A DNA stretch of 51,471 nt from BQJD01 sp964350265 (GTDB lineage Bacteria > Pseudomonadota > Gammaproteobacteria > Arenicellales > CAJQKF01): the NCBI GenBank assembly GCA_964350265.1, contig CAYGJZ010000023.1, positions 1 to 51,471 on the forward strand, read 5' to 3'. The notes under the pieces are model-generated. The model saw only the letters and a program-made list of their open reading frames with translations, was not told the DNA's origin and made no database searches. Positions 7,811-16,286 of this stretch are shown here, piece after piece. Each line of letters starts with the position of its first letter. Positions within the stretch are counted from its first letter, which is position 1. Made by a program: the position numbers and the translations under genes.

Positions 7811-8437
7811 CTATGCGCCCTGTTCGAAGAATTCCACCTCGCCGGTCTCCAGCGCGTACTCGGCGCCGACCACCATCAGTTCCTGCTGGTCGATGAGGTC
7901 TTCGAGAATGCGCGAGCCGTGCTTCAGGTGGGCCACCGAGAGACGCACGTTGGCGCGCACGGCGTGGCGCAGCAGGGCATCGGGATCGTTCTTCAGGTCG
8001 GTCTCGAACAGGGTTTCCACCGACGGGCGAATGCGGTCGACGATGGCATGCAGGTTGGGCGAGCGCTGCTCGGTGGGCTGGCGCAGCTCTTCCAGGGTGG
8101 CGGTCACCGCGCCGCAGCGGGAGTGCCCGAGCACCACCACCAGGCGGGTGCCGAAGCGCTCGGCGGCGAACTCGATGCTGCCGATCTGCGACGGCGAGAC
8201 GATGTTGCCGGCGACCCGGATCACGAACAGTTCGCCGAGACCCTGGTCGAAGATGATCTCCGCCGGCGCCCGCGAGTCGGAGCAGCCGAGGATGATGGCG
8301 AAGGGGTTCTGGCCATCGACCAGCTGGTCGCGGCGGGCGGCGGTGCTGAGAATGGCGCGGTCGGCGGCTTCCTCGACGAAGCGGCGGTTGCCGGCCTTCA
8401 GGCGTTCAAGGGCCTCGGCGGCCTGGATGACGGTCAT
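7811..8437 (-). CDS. Beta-class carbonic anhydrase
   Basis: A 208-residue zinc enzyme that interconverts CO2 and bicarbonate. The zinc ligands are all present: Cys52 and the Asp54/Arg56 dyad in GCSDSRAPAE, and His105 and Cys108 in GHSRCGA. GELFVIRVAGNIV and the QIGSIEFAAERFG segment are further family marks. The start at 8435-8437 (MTVIQAAEALERL) gives the usual length; a much longer open frame upstream has no family support. No strong ribosome-binding site is visible. It is monocistronic, with a GNAT acetyltransferase upstream on the same strand 107 bases away. Confidence 0.95.
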   Translation of the reverse strand: MTVIQAAEALERLKAGNRRFVEEAADRAILSTAARRDQLVDGQNPFAIILGCSDSRAPAEIIFDQGLGELFVIRVAGNIVSPSQIGSIEFAAERFGTRLVVVLGHSRCGAVTATLEELRQPTEQRSPNLHAIVDRIRPSVETLFETDLKNDPDALLRHAVRANVRLSVAHLKHGSRILEDLIDQQELMVVGAEYALETGEVEFFEQGA

Positions 8438-8544
8438 GGCGCGAATCCGTGGGTGGCAGGGCGGGAAAACGGCGCGCGACGGCGCCGGCCGAGCGCACGA
8501 GTATACCGTGGCCGGCCGGCGACGGTGGCCGAAGGCGAGGCCAC

Positions 8545-9087
8545 TTACGTGGCGCCGGACGGCTCCCCGGCCGCGGCGGTGCCCGGTGCCGGTCGCAGCC
8601 GGGCCATCAGCAGGGCATCGGCATAGTCGCCGTCGCGAAAGGCATAGCGCGCCAGGGTGCCTTCCTCGACGAAGCCGAAGCGTCGGTACAGCGACACCGC
8701 GGCGACGTTGTCGGCGAACACGTACAGTTCCAGCCGCGCCAGGTTCAGCCAGTTGTCGGCGAGGTCGAGCAGCGCCGCCAGCAGGGCCGTGCCGACACCG
8801 CGCCGCTGCCAGTCGTCGTGCACCGCCATGCCCACGCTGCCGACATGGCGTCGCCTCGGGGACCGGGCTTCGAGGACGAGGCTGGCGGCGCCGACCACGC
8901 GATCGTCGATCACCGCCACCAGGTCGTGGCTGCTGTCGGGCGCGTTCTCCAGCCGGCGACGCCAGACCCGCGACGAGGGCATCGGCAGCTGCAGGGTGCC
9001 GCGCACCACCCCCGGGCTGGCATGGATGGCGCACAGGTCGCGGTGGTCGTCGATCTCGGCGCGGCGGATGGTCACGAGCGGTTTCAC
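8545..9087 (-). CDS. yhhY: GNAT N-acetyltransferase, YhhY (AaaT) type
   Basis: A 180-residue GNAT-fold enzyme closely resembling Escherichia coli YhhY: an IRRAEIDDHRDLCAIHASPGV N-terminus in two parts, GTLQLPMPSS, HVGSVGMAVHDDWQRRGVG (the acetyl-CoA binding R-x-x-G-x-G/A loop), and DNAAVSLYRRFGF-like C-terminal signature written here as DNVAAVSLYRRFGF. YhhY acetylates free amino acids such as phenylalanine and methionine. The GTG at 9085-9087 is chosen because GAGGAGG stands about six bases before it; a long upstream frame has no homology. It is divergent from cysG across a 208-base intergenic region. Confidence 0.85.
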   Translation of the reverse strand: MKPLVTIRRAEIDDHRDLCAIHASPGVVRGTLQLPMPSSRVWRRRLENAPDSSHDLVAVIDDRVVGAASLVLEARSPRRRHVGSVGMAVHDDWQRRGVGTALLAALLDLADNWLNLARLELYVFADNVAAVSLYRRFGFVEEGTLARYAFRDGDYADALLMARLRPAPGTAAAGEPSGAT

Positions 9088-9163
9088 GTTGGGCCTCCTC
9101 GCCCGGTCGGGGCCGACATGATGCGACAAATCGGCGGTGGTGGCCATCGCCGCGCAGGCGCCG

Positions 9164-9193
9164 CTGTCACCGCCTCCGCGCATCGGGCATACT
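9164..9193 (+). promoter_or_regulatory. Possible sigma-70 promoter for cysG
   Basis: CTGTCA (9164-9169) and CATACT (9188-9193) each match the -35 and -10 consensus at four of six positions, with an 18-base spacer. They lie about 100 bases ahead of the chosen cysG start. The region 9088-9295 holds nothing else recognisable. Confidence 0.3.
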
Positions 9194-9295
9194 GCGCAAC
9201 CACGGCACCCGGCGATGGCCCGGCAGCACCTCGCCCGCGGTCCGACGAACATGGACACTGACCCGCAAACCGGCGTCATGGAGACCGTTCCAGGC

Positions 9296-10708
9296 ATGCG
9301 AACCCTGCCCATCTTCCTCGACATCGACGACAAGCCCTGCCTGGTGGTGGGCGGCGGCGAGGTGGCCGCGCGCAAGGTCAACCTGCTGCGCGCCTCCGGC
9401 GGCCGGGTGCAGGTGGTGGCGCCGACCCTGGCGCCCGGCCTGGCGCGGCTGGTCGCCGACGGCCTCGTCGCGCACCGCGAGGCGACCTTCGACCCGGCCG
9501 ACCTCGAGGGCATGCACCTGGTCATCGCCGCCACCGACGACGCCACCGTCAACCGCCAGGTGGCACAACTGGCGAAGGCACGCGCCCTGCCGGTGAACGT
9601 GGTCGACCATCCCGGCGAGGGCAGTTTCCTGATGCCCTCGGTGGTGGACCGCTCGCCGGTCACCATCGCGGTGTCCACCGGCGGCGCCTCGCCGGTGCTG
9701 GCACGGCTGCTGCGTGCCCGGCTGGAAAGCCTGGTGCCGGCCGCCTACGGCCAGCTTGCCGTGCTGATGGAACGGTTCCGCGCCCGGGTCGCGGCACGCA
9801 TGCCGCCGGCCGCCCGTCGCCGCTTCTGGGACCAGGTCCTGCAGGGCAACATCGCCGAGCTGGTCTTCGCCGGCAACGTCGCCGAGGCCGACCGCGCCCT
9901 GGCCGCGGCCATCGACGCCGCCGACGCCGCCCCCGGGACCGGCGGCGAGGTCTACCTGGTGGGCGCCGGGCCCGGCGACCCGGACCTTTTGACCTTCCGC
10001 GCCCTGCGCCTGCTGCAGCAGGCCGACGTGGTGCTCTACGACCGGCTGGTCTCCGAGCCGATCCTGGCGCTGGTGCGGCGCGGTGCCGACCGCATCTACG
10101 TCGGCAAGGCACGCGCCGACCACGCCGTGCCCCAGTCCCGCATCAACGAACTGCTGGTGGAACTGGCCGGCGAAGGCAAGCGCGTGCTGCGGCTGAAGGG
10201 CGGCGATCCGTTCATCTTCGGCCGCGGCGGCGAGGAGATCGAGGGCCTGATGGCGGCCGGCATCCCCTTCCAGGTGGTGCCCGGCATCACCGCCGCCAGC
10301 GGCTGCGCGGCCTATGCCGGCATTCCGCTCACCCACCGCGACTACTCGCAGTCCTGCGTCTTCGTCACCGGTCACCTGAAGTCCGGGCGCATGGCGCTGA
10401 ACTGGGCGCAGGTGTGCCAGCCGGAACAGACGGTGGTGGTCTACATGGGCCTGGCCGGCCTGCCCGAGCTGTGCGCCGAACTGGTCCGCCACGGCATGCC
10501 GGAAACGCTGCCGGCGGCGCTGGTGGAGAAGGGCACCACCGCGGCACAGCGGGTGGTCACGGCCACCCTGGCCACGCTGCCCGAGGCCGTGGCGCGGGCC
10601 GGGGTCAGCGCGCCGACCCTGCTCATCATCGGCAACGTGGTGCGCCTGCGCGACTCCCTCAACTGGTACCACGGCGGCCGGCCCGACCCGGCCACGGCGT
10701 CGACGTGA
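9296..10708 (+). CDS. cysG: Trifunctional siroheme synthase CysG
   Basis: A 470-residue enzyme making siroheme for sulfite and nitrite reductases. The N-terminal half (about 1-205) is precorrin-2 dehydrogenase/ferrochelatase: TLPIFLDIDDKPCLVVGGG, EVAARK and GEGSFLMPSVVDRSPVTIAV. The C-terminal half, from GEVYLVGAGPGDPDLLT, is uroporphyrinogen III methyltransferase, with LYDRLVS, LRLKGGDPFIFGRGGEE and VVPGITAASG. The start at 9296 begins right at the family N-terminus; in-frame ATGs at 9251 and 9278 are possible alternatives. The stop overlaps the next gene (GTGA), a Rieske protein, which suggests siroheme is made for an assimilatory reductase encoded elsewhere. Confidence 0.97.
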   Translation: MRTLPIFLDIDDKPCLVVGGGEVAARKVNLLRASGGRVQVVAPTLAPGLARLVADGLVAHREATFDPADLEGMHLVIAATDDATVNRQVAQLAKARALPVNVVDHPGEGSFLMPSVVDRSPVTIAVSTGGASPVLARLLRARLESLVPAAYGQLAVLMERFRARVAARMPPAARRRFWDQVLQGNIAELVFAGNVAEADRALAAAIDAADAAPGTGGEVYLVGAGPGDPDLLTFRALRLLQQADVVLYDRLVSEPILALVRRGADRIYVGKARADHAVPQSRINELLVELAGEGKRVLRLKGGDPFIFGRGGEEIEGLMAAGIPFQVVPGITAASGCAAYAGIPLTHRDYSQSCVFVTGHLKSGRMALNWAQVCQPEQTVVVYMGLAGLPELCAELVRHGMPETLPAALVEKGTTAAQRVVTATLATLPEAVARAGVSAPTLLIIGNVVRLRDSLNWYHGGRPDPATAST

Positions 10709-11028
10709 AGACGTTGCACGTGCCCGCCGCGCGCCTGCCGACACCGGGGCGGATGGTTCGTGTCGACGGCTTCGGCGAGCGCATCGCGCTGGCCAACGTG
10801 GACGGGATCTACCACGCGGTCTCGGCCACCTGCAGCCACGAGGACGCCTCGCTGCTGCTCGGCGCGCTGCGCCACGGCACGCTCTCCTGCCCGCTGCACG
10901 GCAGCCGCTTCTGCCTGCGCAGCGGCCAGCCGCTGGAGGAGCCGGCCACCGAGCCGATCACCGTCTATCGATGCCGCGTCACCGACCACGGCATCGAGCT
11001 TGCGCCACCGTCCGGCGAGCAACCATAG
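10705..11028 (+). CDS. Rieske [2Fe-2S] protein, NirD-like
   Basis: A 107-residue single-domain Rieske protein. The cluster ligands are Cys43/His45 (CSH) and Cys62/His65 (CPLH), 16 residues apart, as in NirD-type and dioxygenase-ferredoxin proteins; there is no signal peptide or membrane anchor. The GTG start overlaps the cysG stop by three bases, so the two are translationally coupled. Placement after siroheme synthase suggests an electron-transfer partner of a siroheme reductase, but no such reductase is in the window. It could also serve as a general ferredoxin. Confidence 0.85.
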   Translation: MKTLHVPAARLPTPGRMVRVDGFGERIALANVDGIYHAVSATCSHEDASLLLGALRHGTLSCPLHGSRFCLRSGQPLEEPATEPITVYRCRVTDHGIELAPPSGEQP

Positions 11029-11166
11029 GACCGGCCTATCGGTTTGCCAAGCGGCAACGATTAGACGTTGTCAGCCATCGACCCTATCATGCCTGACGCA
11101 CCGTGGCGGCCGTCGCGCCGCCGGGCAGCACACCGTTCACCGCAGTGCTTCACCGAGGAAAACACC

Positions 11167-12501
11167 ATGTCCGAAGCCCGCCGAGAAGGCAGCCTGGAAG
11201 CGCCGACACGTCACCCGCTGGACTGGAAGTCCGATTCCTTCTACGACGTCGATGCCCTCAACGCCGAACTCGAACGCGTCTTCGACATCTGCCATGGATG
11301 CCGCCGCTGCGTCAGCCTGTGCCAGGCCTTCCCCACCCTGTTCGACCTGGTGGACGAATCGGAGACCATGGAGGTGGACGGCGTCGACAAGGCCGACTAC
11401 GACAAGGTGGTGGACCACTGCTACCTGTGCGACCTGTGCTATCTCACCAAGTGTCCCTACGTGCCGCCGCACGAGTGGAACGTCGACTTCCCGCACCTGA
11501 TGCTGCGCGCCAAGGCGGTGCGGCACCGTCGCGACGGCGCCCGCTTCCGCGACCGCATGCTGTCCAGCACCGACACCGTCGGCCGGTTGGCCGGCATCCC
11601 GGTGGTGGTCAACGCGGTCAATGCCGCCAATCGCAGCGAGACCCTGCGCGGCGTGCTCGAGAACGTGCTCGGGATTTCGCGCCGGGCGAAACTGCCCGCC
11701 TACCACAGCCGCACCCTGCGCAAGCGGGTATCGACCGACACCGCCACCACGCAGCCGGTGGCCGGCAGCGCCACCACCGGCAAGGTGGCACTGTTCGCCA
11801 CCTGCTACGGCAACTACAACGAGCCGAACCTCGGCGAGGACCTGCTGGCGGTGCTGGCCCACAACGGCATCGCCGTCGGACTGCTCGAACGCGAACAGTG
11901 CTGCGGCATGCCGAAACTGGAACTCGGCGACCTGGCCGCGGTGGAACGCGCCAAGCAGGCCAACATCCCGGTGATGAAGCAGGCCATCGAGGAAGGCTGC
12001 GACATCCTCGCGGTGGTGCCTTCGTGCGTGCTGATGTTCAAGCAGGAACTGCCGCTGATGTTCCCCGAGGACGAGGACGTGGCCCTGGTGCGCGACCATG
12101 TCTTCGATCCCTTCGAATACCTGGCCTCGCGGCACCGCGACGGACTGCTCAACACCGCGTTTGAACAGCCCCTCGGCAAGGTGTCCTACCACGTCGCCTG
12201 CCACCAGCGCGTGCAGCGCATCGGCCAGAAGACCCGCGACATCCTCTCGCTGGTGCCCGAGACCGAGGTGGTCACCATCGAACGCTGCTCCGGCCACGAC
12301 GGCACCTACGCGGTGAAGAAGGAGTTCCGCGCCGCCTCGGAGAAGATCGGCCGGGCGGTGATCAACCAGGTCAAGCGCCACGAGGCCGATCACTACGGCA
12401 GCGACTGCCCGGTGGCGGCACAGCATCTCGCCGGGCTGCTCGACGACGGCTCCGTGCCGCAGCACCCGCTCAGCCTGCTGCGCCGGGCCTACGGCATCTG
12501 A
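11167..12501 (+). CDS. Heterodisulfide reductase/GlpC-like iron-sulfur protein
   Basis: A 444-residue soluble Fe-S protein. Two [4Fe-4S] ferredoxin motifs lie near the N-terminus: CHGCRRCVSLC (Cys42, 45, 48, 52) and CYLCDLCYLTKC. Two CCG-type domains follow, the first with EQCCGMPKLELG, the second with VACHQRVQRIG and a degenerate RCSGHDG in place of CCG. This is the HdrD/GlpC layout. Such proteins pass electrons from flavoenzymes to quinone or thiol partners; no flavin subunit is adjacent. The ATG at 11167 follows GAGGAA at six bases. The 138-base gap before it contains a small TTGCC/GGCAA hairpin but no clear promoter. The function in this organism is unknown. Confidence 0.85.
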   Translation: MSEARREGSLEAPTRHPLDWKSDSFYDVDALNAELERVFDICHGCRRCVSLCQAFPTLFDLVDESETMEVDGVDKADYDKVVDHCYLCDLCYLTKCPYVPPHEWNVDFPHLMLRAKAVRHRRDGARFRDRMLSSTDTVGRLAGIPVVVNAVNAANRSETLRGVLENVLGISRRAKLPAYHSRTLRKRVSTDTATTQPVAGSATTGKVALFATCYGNYNEPNLGEDLLAVLAHNGIAVGLLEREQCCGMPKLELGDLAAVERAKQANIPVMKQAIEEGCDILAVVPSCVLMFKQELPLMFPEDEDVALVRDHVFDPFEYLASRHRDGLLNTAFEQPLGKVSYHVACHQRVQRIGQKTRDILSLVPETEVVTIERCSGHDGTYAVKKEFRAASEKIGRAVINQVKRHEADHYGSDCPVAAQHLAGLLDDGSVPQHPLSLLRRAYGI

Positions 12502-12517
12502 ACCGCCCGGCGTCGTT

Positions 12518-12534
12518 CTTCACGGGATCTTCAC
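12518..12534 (+). promoter_or_regulatory. Tandem CTTCAC-N5-CTTCAC box upstream of the response regulator
   Basis: Two perfect CTTCAC hexamers separated by GGGAT, giving an 11-base period, 59 bases before the response-regulator start. OmpR/PmrA-family regulators bind exactly this kind of direct repeat on one helical face. The same 17-base layout recurs at 14599-14615. Autoregulation is inferred. Confidence 0.55.
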
Positions 12535-12592
12535 GCGCCGCCGGCGACACTGGCGGCATGACGAACGGCACACCGAAGGCGCGGGCGCGGCC

Positions 12593-13306
12593 ATGACCGA
12601 CAAGTCCGAGGCATCCACGGCGCATGCCAGCCTGCTGCTGGTCGAGGATCATCGTGATCTCGCCGAGATGGTCCTCGACTACCTGGCCTCGCGTGGCTAC
12701 GCGGTGGACTATGCCGCCGACGGCGTCACCGGGCTGCACCTGGCGGTGAGCAACGACTACGACGTGGTGGTGCTCGACGTGATGCTGCCGGGGATGGACG
12801 GCGTCAGCCTGTGCGGCAAGCTGCGGCAGGAGGCGCGCAACGACACCCCGGTGCTGATGCTGACCGCCCGCGACACGCTGGAGGACAAGCTGCGCGGCCT
12901 CGATGCCGGTGCCGACGACTACCTGGTAAAGCCCTTCGCGGTGGCCGAACTGGAGGCCCGGGTGCGCGCCCTGCTGCGTCGTCGTCGCGGCGAGGTCGCG
13001 CCGGAGCGGCTGGTGGTCGGCGACCTGGTGCTGGACACCGGCACGCTGGGCGTGCGTCGCGGCGATACCGCCATCAACCTGACACCGATCGCGCTGCGCC
13101 TGTTGACGGTGCTGATGCGGGCCTCGCCCCGCGTGGTCAGCCGCCAGCAACTGGAGCGCGAGATCTGGGGCGACGAGCCGCCCGACAGCGATACCCTGCG
13201 CAGCCACATGTACACCCTGCGCAAGCTGATCGACCGGCCCTTCGAGCAACCCCTGCTGCACACCGTGCCCGGTACCGGCTACCGGCTGGCCCCCGGGGAT
13301 GCGTAG
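12593..13306 (+). CDS. OmpR-family response regulator
   Basis: A 237-residue two-domain regulator. The receiver domain (about 12-125) has the acidic pair ED (18-19), the phospho-acceptor Asp62 in VVVLDVMLPGMDG, Thr91 in MLTARD and Lys113 in DDYLVKPF. The C-terminal winged helix (about 140-235) contains LTPIALRLLTVL, DSDTLRSHMYTLRKLID and GTGYRLAP. The partner kinase starts inside its last codons (8-base overlap). It heads a run of ten tightly packed genes that ends with membrane-lipid enzymes. A tandem CTTCAC box lies upstream of it and a second upstream of the first lipid gene, so it probably controls both. Confidence 0.95.
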   Translation: MTDKSEASTAHASLLLVEDHRDLAEMVLDYLASRGYAVDYAADGVTGLHLAVSNDYDVVVLDVMLPGMDGVSLCGKLRQEARNDTPVLMLTARDTLEDKLRGLDAGADDYLVKPFAVAELEARVRALLRRRRGEVAPERLVVGDLVLDTGTLGVRRGDTAINLTPIALRLLTVLMRASPRVVSRQQLEREIWGDEPPDSDTLRSHMYTLRKLIDRPFEQPLLHTVPGTGYRLAPGDA

Positions 13307-14636
13307 CGGAGGCCTGAAACGGCGACTGGGCCGCACCTTCGTCCTGCAGGCGGCCGCCATCAGCATCGCCACGGTGCTCGGCATCGTGCTCGCCGGGCTG
13401 GTGCTGGAACAGGTGCTGATCACCCAGGCACTGAAGCAGGAAGCCGAACACTTCTGGCAGCGCTACCGCGCCGACCCCGGCTTTCCCGGGCCGGACACCC
13501 ACAACCTGTCCGGCTACCTGGCCCGTGGCGGCAACGAGGACGGCGTGCCCGCCGCCATGCGCGGCCTGGCCGTCGGCTTCCACGACCGCAGCGATGACCG
13601 CGACTTCTCCACCGTGTTCGTCTCCGAGCGCGGCGACGACCGGCTCTACCTGGTCTTCGACGGCGAGCAGGTCAGCGCGCTGGCAACCTGGTTCGGCGTC
13701 ATCCCCCTGGCCATCGTGCTGCTGGTGCTCTACCTGTCGGTGTGGGTCGCCTACCGCGTCTCGCAGCGCGCCGTGTCACCGATCACGTCGCTGGCCGACA
13801 AGGTCAACCAGCTCGACCTCGATGCCCCGAACCCCACCGTCTTCACCCTCGACGATGCCCCCGGCACCGACGACGAGGTCGTCGTGCTGTCGTCCGCGCT
13901 GGCCGGCTTTGCCGAGCGGCTGGCCGCCTTCGTCGAACGCGAGCGGTTGTTCACCCGCGACGCCAGCCACGAACTGCGCACGCCGTTGACCGTCATCGGC
14001 ATCGCCTGCGAGGTGCTGCTGGCACGGCCGGACCTCGCCGACGGCGCACGTCGCGACGTCCAGCGCATTGCCCGGTCGACGCGGGACATGACCGAGCTGG
14101 TGGAGGCGTTCCTGCTGCTGGCGCGGGAAACGGAAGGCGGCCTGGAGATGGAAGACGTGTCCATCAACGCGGTGCTCGCCGAGGAGATCGAGCGTGCCCG
14201 GCTGGTCGGCCGGGACAAGCCGGTGCGGCTGTCGCTGGACGCGAAGTGCTCGCTGGCACTGCGCGCACCGCGACGGGTTCCCGCCATCCTGCTCGGCAAC
14301 CTGGTCAAGAACGCGGTGAGCTACACCGAGTCCGGCGAGGTGCGGGTCACCATCGATGCCGATGGCGTGCTGATCGAGGACAGCGGCATCGGCATGGCCG
14401 CGGAGGAACTGGACCATGCCTTCAAGCCCTTCTTCCGCGGCAGCAGTACCGAACCGGGTCACGGGGTCGGCCTGAGCATCGTGCGCCGGCTTTCCGACCG
14501 CTTCTGCTGGCCGGTGCACATCCACAGCCAGCCCGGTGTCGGCACCCGGGTGCGGGTGCACTTCGGCGACGCCGTCGTGCAACCGGTGGACGGTGCATCT
14601 TCACGCGATCTTCACACCCCCTCGACGAGGACTTGA
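13299..14636 (+). CDS. Membrane sensor histidine kinase
   Basis: A 445-residue class I kinase. Membrane helices at about 12-36 and 129-153 enclose a periplasmic sensor of about 90 residues, with no Cys pair or metal cluster that would name the signal. A HAMP linker follows (about 154-210). The phospho-acceptor is His224 in FTRDASHELRTPL. The ATP domain has the N box (LLGNLVKNAVSYT), DSGIGM and GHGVGLSIVRRL. The start overlaps the response-regulator gene. Its last 40 bases contain the second CTTCAC box. Given the genes behind it, the kinase may sense membrane state or an envelope stress; that is inference. Confidence 0.95.
   Translation: MRSGGLKRRLGRTFVLQAAAISIATVLGIVLAGLVLEQVLITQALKQEAEHFWQRYRADPGFPGPDTHNLSGYLARGGNEDGVPAAMRGLAVGFHDRSDDRDFSTVFVSERGDDRLYLVFDGEQVSALATWFGVIPLAIVLLVLYLSVWVAYRVSQRAVSPITSLADKVNQLDLDAPNPTVFTLDDAPGTDDEVVVLSSALAGFAERLAAFVERERLFTRDASHELRTPLTVIGIACEVLLARPDLADGARRDVQRIARSTRDMTELVEAFLLLARETEGGLEMEDVSINAVLAEEIERARLVGRDKPVRLSLDAKCSLALRAPRRVPAILLGNLVKNAVSYTESGEVRVTIDADGVLIEDSGIGMAAEELDHAFKPFFRGSSTEPGHGVGLSIVRRLSDRFCWPVHIHSQPGVGTRVRVHFGDAVVQPVDGASSRDLHTPSTRT
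14599..14615 (+). promoter_or_regulatory. Tandem CTTCAC-N5-CTTCAC box upstream of the lipid genes
   Basis: CTTCAC-GCGAT-CTTCAC, the same layout as at 12518-12534, lies inside the 3' end of the kinase gene and 71 bases before the first methyltransferase start. Outside the two hexamers the spacers differ only at the second base. A possible -10 (GATACT, 14649-14654) follows. It suggests an internal promoter driven by the regulator encoded just upstream. Confidence 0.55.
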
Positions 14637-14685
14637 CGCACCACGCGAGATACTCGTCCCATCGACAACTTCTCCGGAGCGACCG

Positions 14686-15726
14686 ATGAACACGACTGGG
14701 GCGATTCGCTGGGTGGAACGCGGCATGGTGCCGGACAAGGTGGTGCGCGCGGGGATTCGCCAGTTATTGCGCGCACGTCTCGACGAGGTGCATGCCGACG
14801 ACCCGGAAGCCGTGGCCCGCGCCAAGCAGGCACTGGTCATGGCCATGCATACCTCGCCCGTTGCCCTGGTTCCGGAAATGGCCAATGCGCAGCACTACGA
14901 GTTGCCGGCCGCCTTCTTCGAGCTGGTGCTCGGTCGCCGGCGCAAGTACAGCTGCTGCCTGTTCGAGAACGACGACACCACCCTCGACGAGGCCGAGGAG
15001 GCGGCGCTGGCACAGTGTGCCGAGCGCGCCGGGGTCGAGGACGGCATGCGCATTCTCGACCTGGGCTGCGGCTGGGGATCGCTGTCCCTGTGGCTGGCCG
15101 AACGCCTTCCCGGCGCGCGCATCGACGCGGTCTCCAATGCCGCCGCCCAGGGTCGCTTCATCGAGGCCGAGGCGCGTCGGCGCGGCCTCGCCAACCTGTC
15201 GGTGCGCACCGCCGACATGAACGACTTCAAGGCCGCCCAGCGCTATGACCGCATCGTCTCCATCGAGATGTTCGAGCACATGCGCAACTACGCCCTGCTG
15301 TTTTCCCGGGTGCATGACTGGCTGGCCGAGGACGGTCGCTTCTTCCTGCACATCTTCACCCATCGCTCCGCCGCCTACCTGTTCGAGGACAGCGGCCCTT
15401 CCGACTGGATGAGCCGCCACTTCTTCACCGGCGGCATGATGCCGAGCGACGACCTGCCGCTGTACTTCCAGCAGCACCTGAAGGTGATGTCGCACTGGCG
15501 CCTGGACGGACGACACTACGCGCGCACCGCCGATGCCTGGCTGGCCAACCTCGACGCCTCTCGCGGCACCATCGAGACGCTGTTCGCCGAGGTCTACGGC
15601 GACGACACCGCCACCTGGATCATGCGCTGGCGGGTGTTCATGCTGGCCTGCTCGGAGCTGTTCGGCTACAACGGCGGCAACGAGTGGGGCGTTGGTCACT
15701 ACCTGTTCCGCCGCGGCGAGGACTGA
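14686..15726 (+). CDS. CFA-synthase-like SAM methyltransferase (coclaurine-N-methyltransferase-like group)
   Basis: A 346-residue methyltransferase of the cyclopropane-fatty-acid-synthase superfamily. The SAM-binding core is ILDLGCGWGSLSLWLAE (about 123-139), preceded by the family segment QHYELPAAFFELVLGRRRKYS (in two parts: QHYELPAAFF and ELVLGRRRKYSC) and followed by SIEMFEHMRNY and a C-terminal GYNGGNEWGVGHYLF. It resembles the subgroup related to plant coclaurine N-methyltransferase rather than canonical Cfa, which has its own gene at the end of the operon. The ATG at 14686 follows CCGGAG. It is the first lipid gene after the kinase, five bases from the next. Its substrate is unknown; an unsaturated phospholipid acyl chain is a reasonable guess. 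Confidence 0.87.
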   Translation: MNTTGAIRWVERGMVPDKVVRAGIRQLLRARLDEVHADDPEAVARAKQALVMAMHTSPVALVPEMANAQHYELPAAFFELVLGRRRKYSCCLFENDDTTLDEAEEAALAQCAERAGVEDGMRILDLGCGWGSLSLWLAERLPGARIDAVSNAAAQGRFIEAEARRRGLANLSVRTADMNDFKAAQRYDRIVSIEMFEHMRNYALLFSRVHDWLAEDGRFFLHIFTHRSAAYLFEDSGPSDWMSRHFFTGGMMPSDDLPLYFQQHLKVMSHWRLDGRHYARTADAWLANLDASRGTIETLFAEVYGDDTATWIMRWRVFMLACSELFGYNGGNEWGVGHYLFRRGED

Positions 15727-15731
15727 GCATC

Positions 15732-16286
15732 ATGCGTGTGGTGATCAACGTGGTGTTGTTCCAGGCGGGCTGGCTTGGCTGCGTGCTGTTCGCCGCCTCC
15801 GGCCGGCCCTGGCTGGCGGTGCTGGCGGTGATGCCGTCGGTGGTCGTGCATCTCGCCGGTGCCGGACGCCGCGGTGCCGAGCTGGCGCTGATCGCCGCCG
15901 CGGTGACCCTCGGCGTCGTCTTCGACAGCCTGCTCGCGGCCAGCGGCTGGCTGGTCTACGCGTCGCCGCTGCCCGCGCTGGCCCTGGCGCCGGCCTGGAT
16001 CATCGCCCTGTGGGCCTGCTTTGCCACCACCTTCAACGTCAGCCTGCGCTGGCTGCGCGACCGCCCGTGGCTGGCCGCGCTGCTCGGCGCCGCGGGCGGC
16101 CCGTTGTCCTACCACGGCGGTGCCGCCCTTGGCGGCGTGGCACTGGTGGAGACGTTGCCGGCCAGCCTCGTGCTGGCCGCGGGCTGGGCGCTGGCCATGC
16201 CCCTGCTGCTGCGCCTGGCGCGCATCCTCGACGGGATGCAGCCGGCCAGTGCCGACGTTCTGCGCACGGGCCTGCGCCATGGTTGA
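15732..16286 (+). CDS. DUF2878 family membrane protein
   Basis: A 184-residue integral membrane protein with about six predicted helices (for example 5-22, 25-45, 50-68, 78-98, 106-125 and 136-160), containing NVVLFQAGWLGCV at its start and the conserved GPLSYHGGAALG segment near 115. It fits DUF2878, a family of unknown function that I recall next to DUF1295 and CFA-type genes. It starts five bases after the methyltransferase and its end overlaps the next gene by eight bases. A membrane partner in lipid modification is inferred only from neighbours. Confidence 0.8.
   Translation: MRVVINVVLFQAGWLGCVLFAASGRPWLAVLAVMPSVVVHLAGAGRRGAELALIAAAVTLGVVFDSLLAASGWLVYASPLPALALAPAWIIALWACFATTFNVSLRWLRDRPWLAALLGAAGGPLSYHGGAALGGVALVETLPASLVLAAGWALAMPLLLRLARILDGMQPASADVLRTGLRHG

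Noticed and set aside
7811..9034. Longer start for the carbonic anhydrase
   Set aside because: The upstream 199 codons are antisense or out of frame with yhhY and show no homology.
11045..11058. Small hairpin TTGCC-AAGC-GGCAA after the Rieske gene
   Set aside because: Only five base pairs and no U tract; not a credible terminator.
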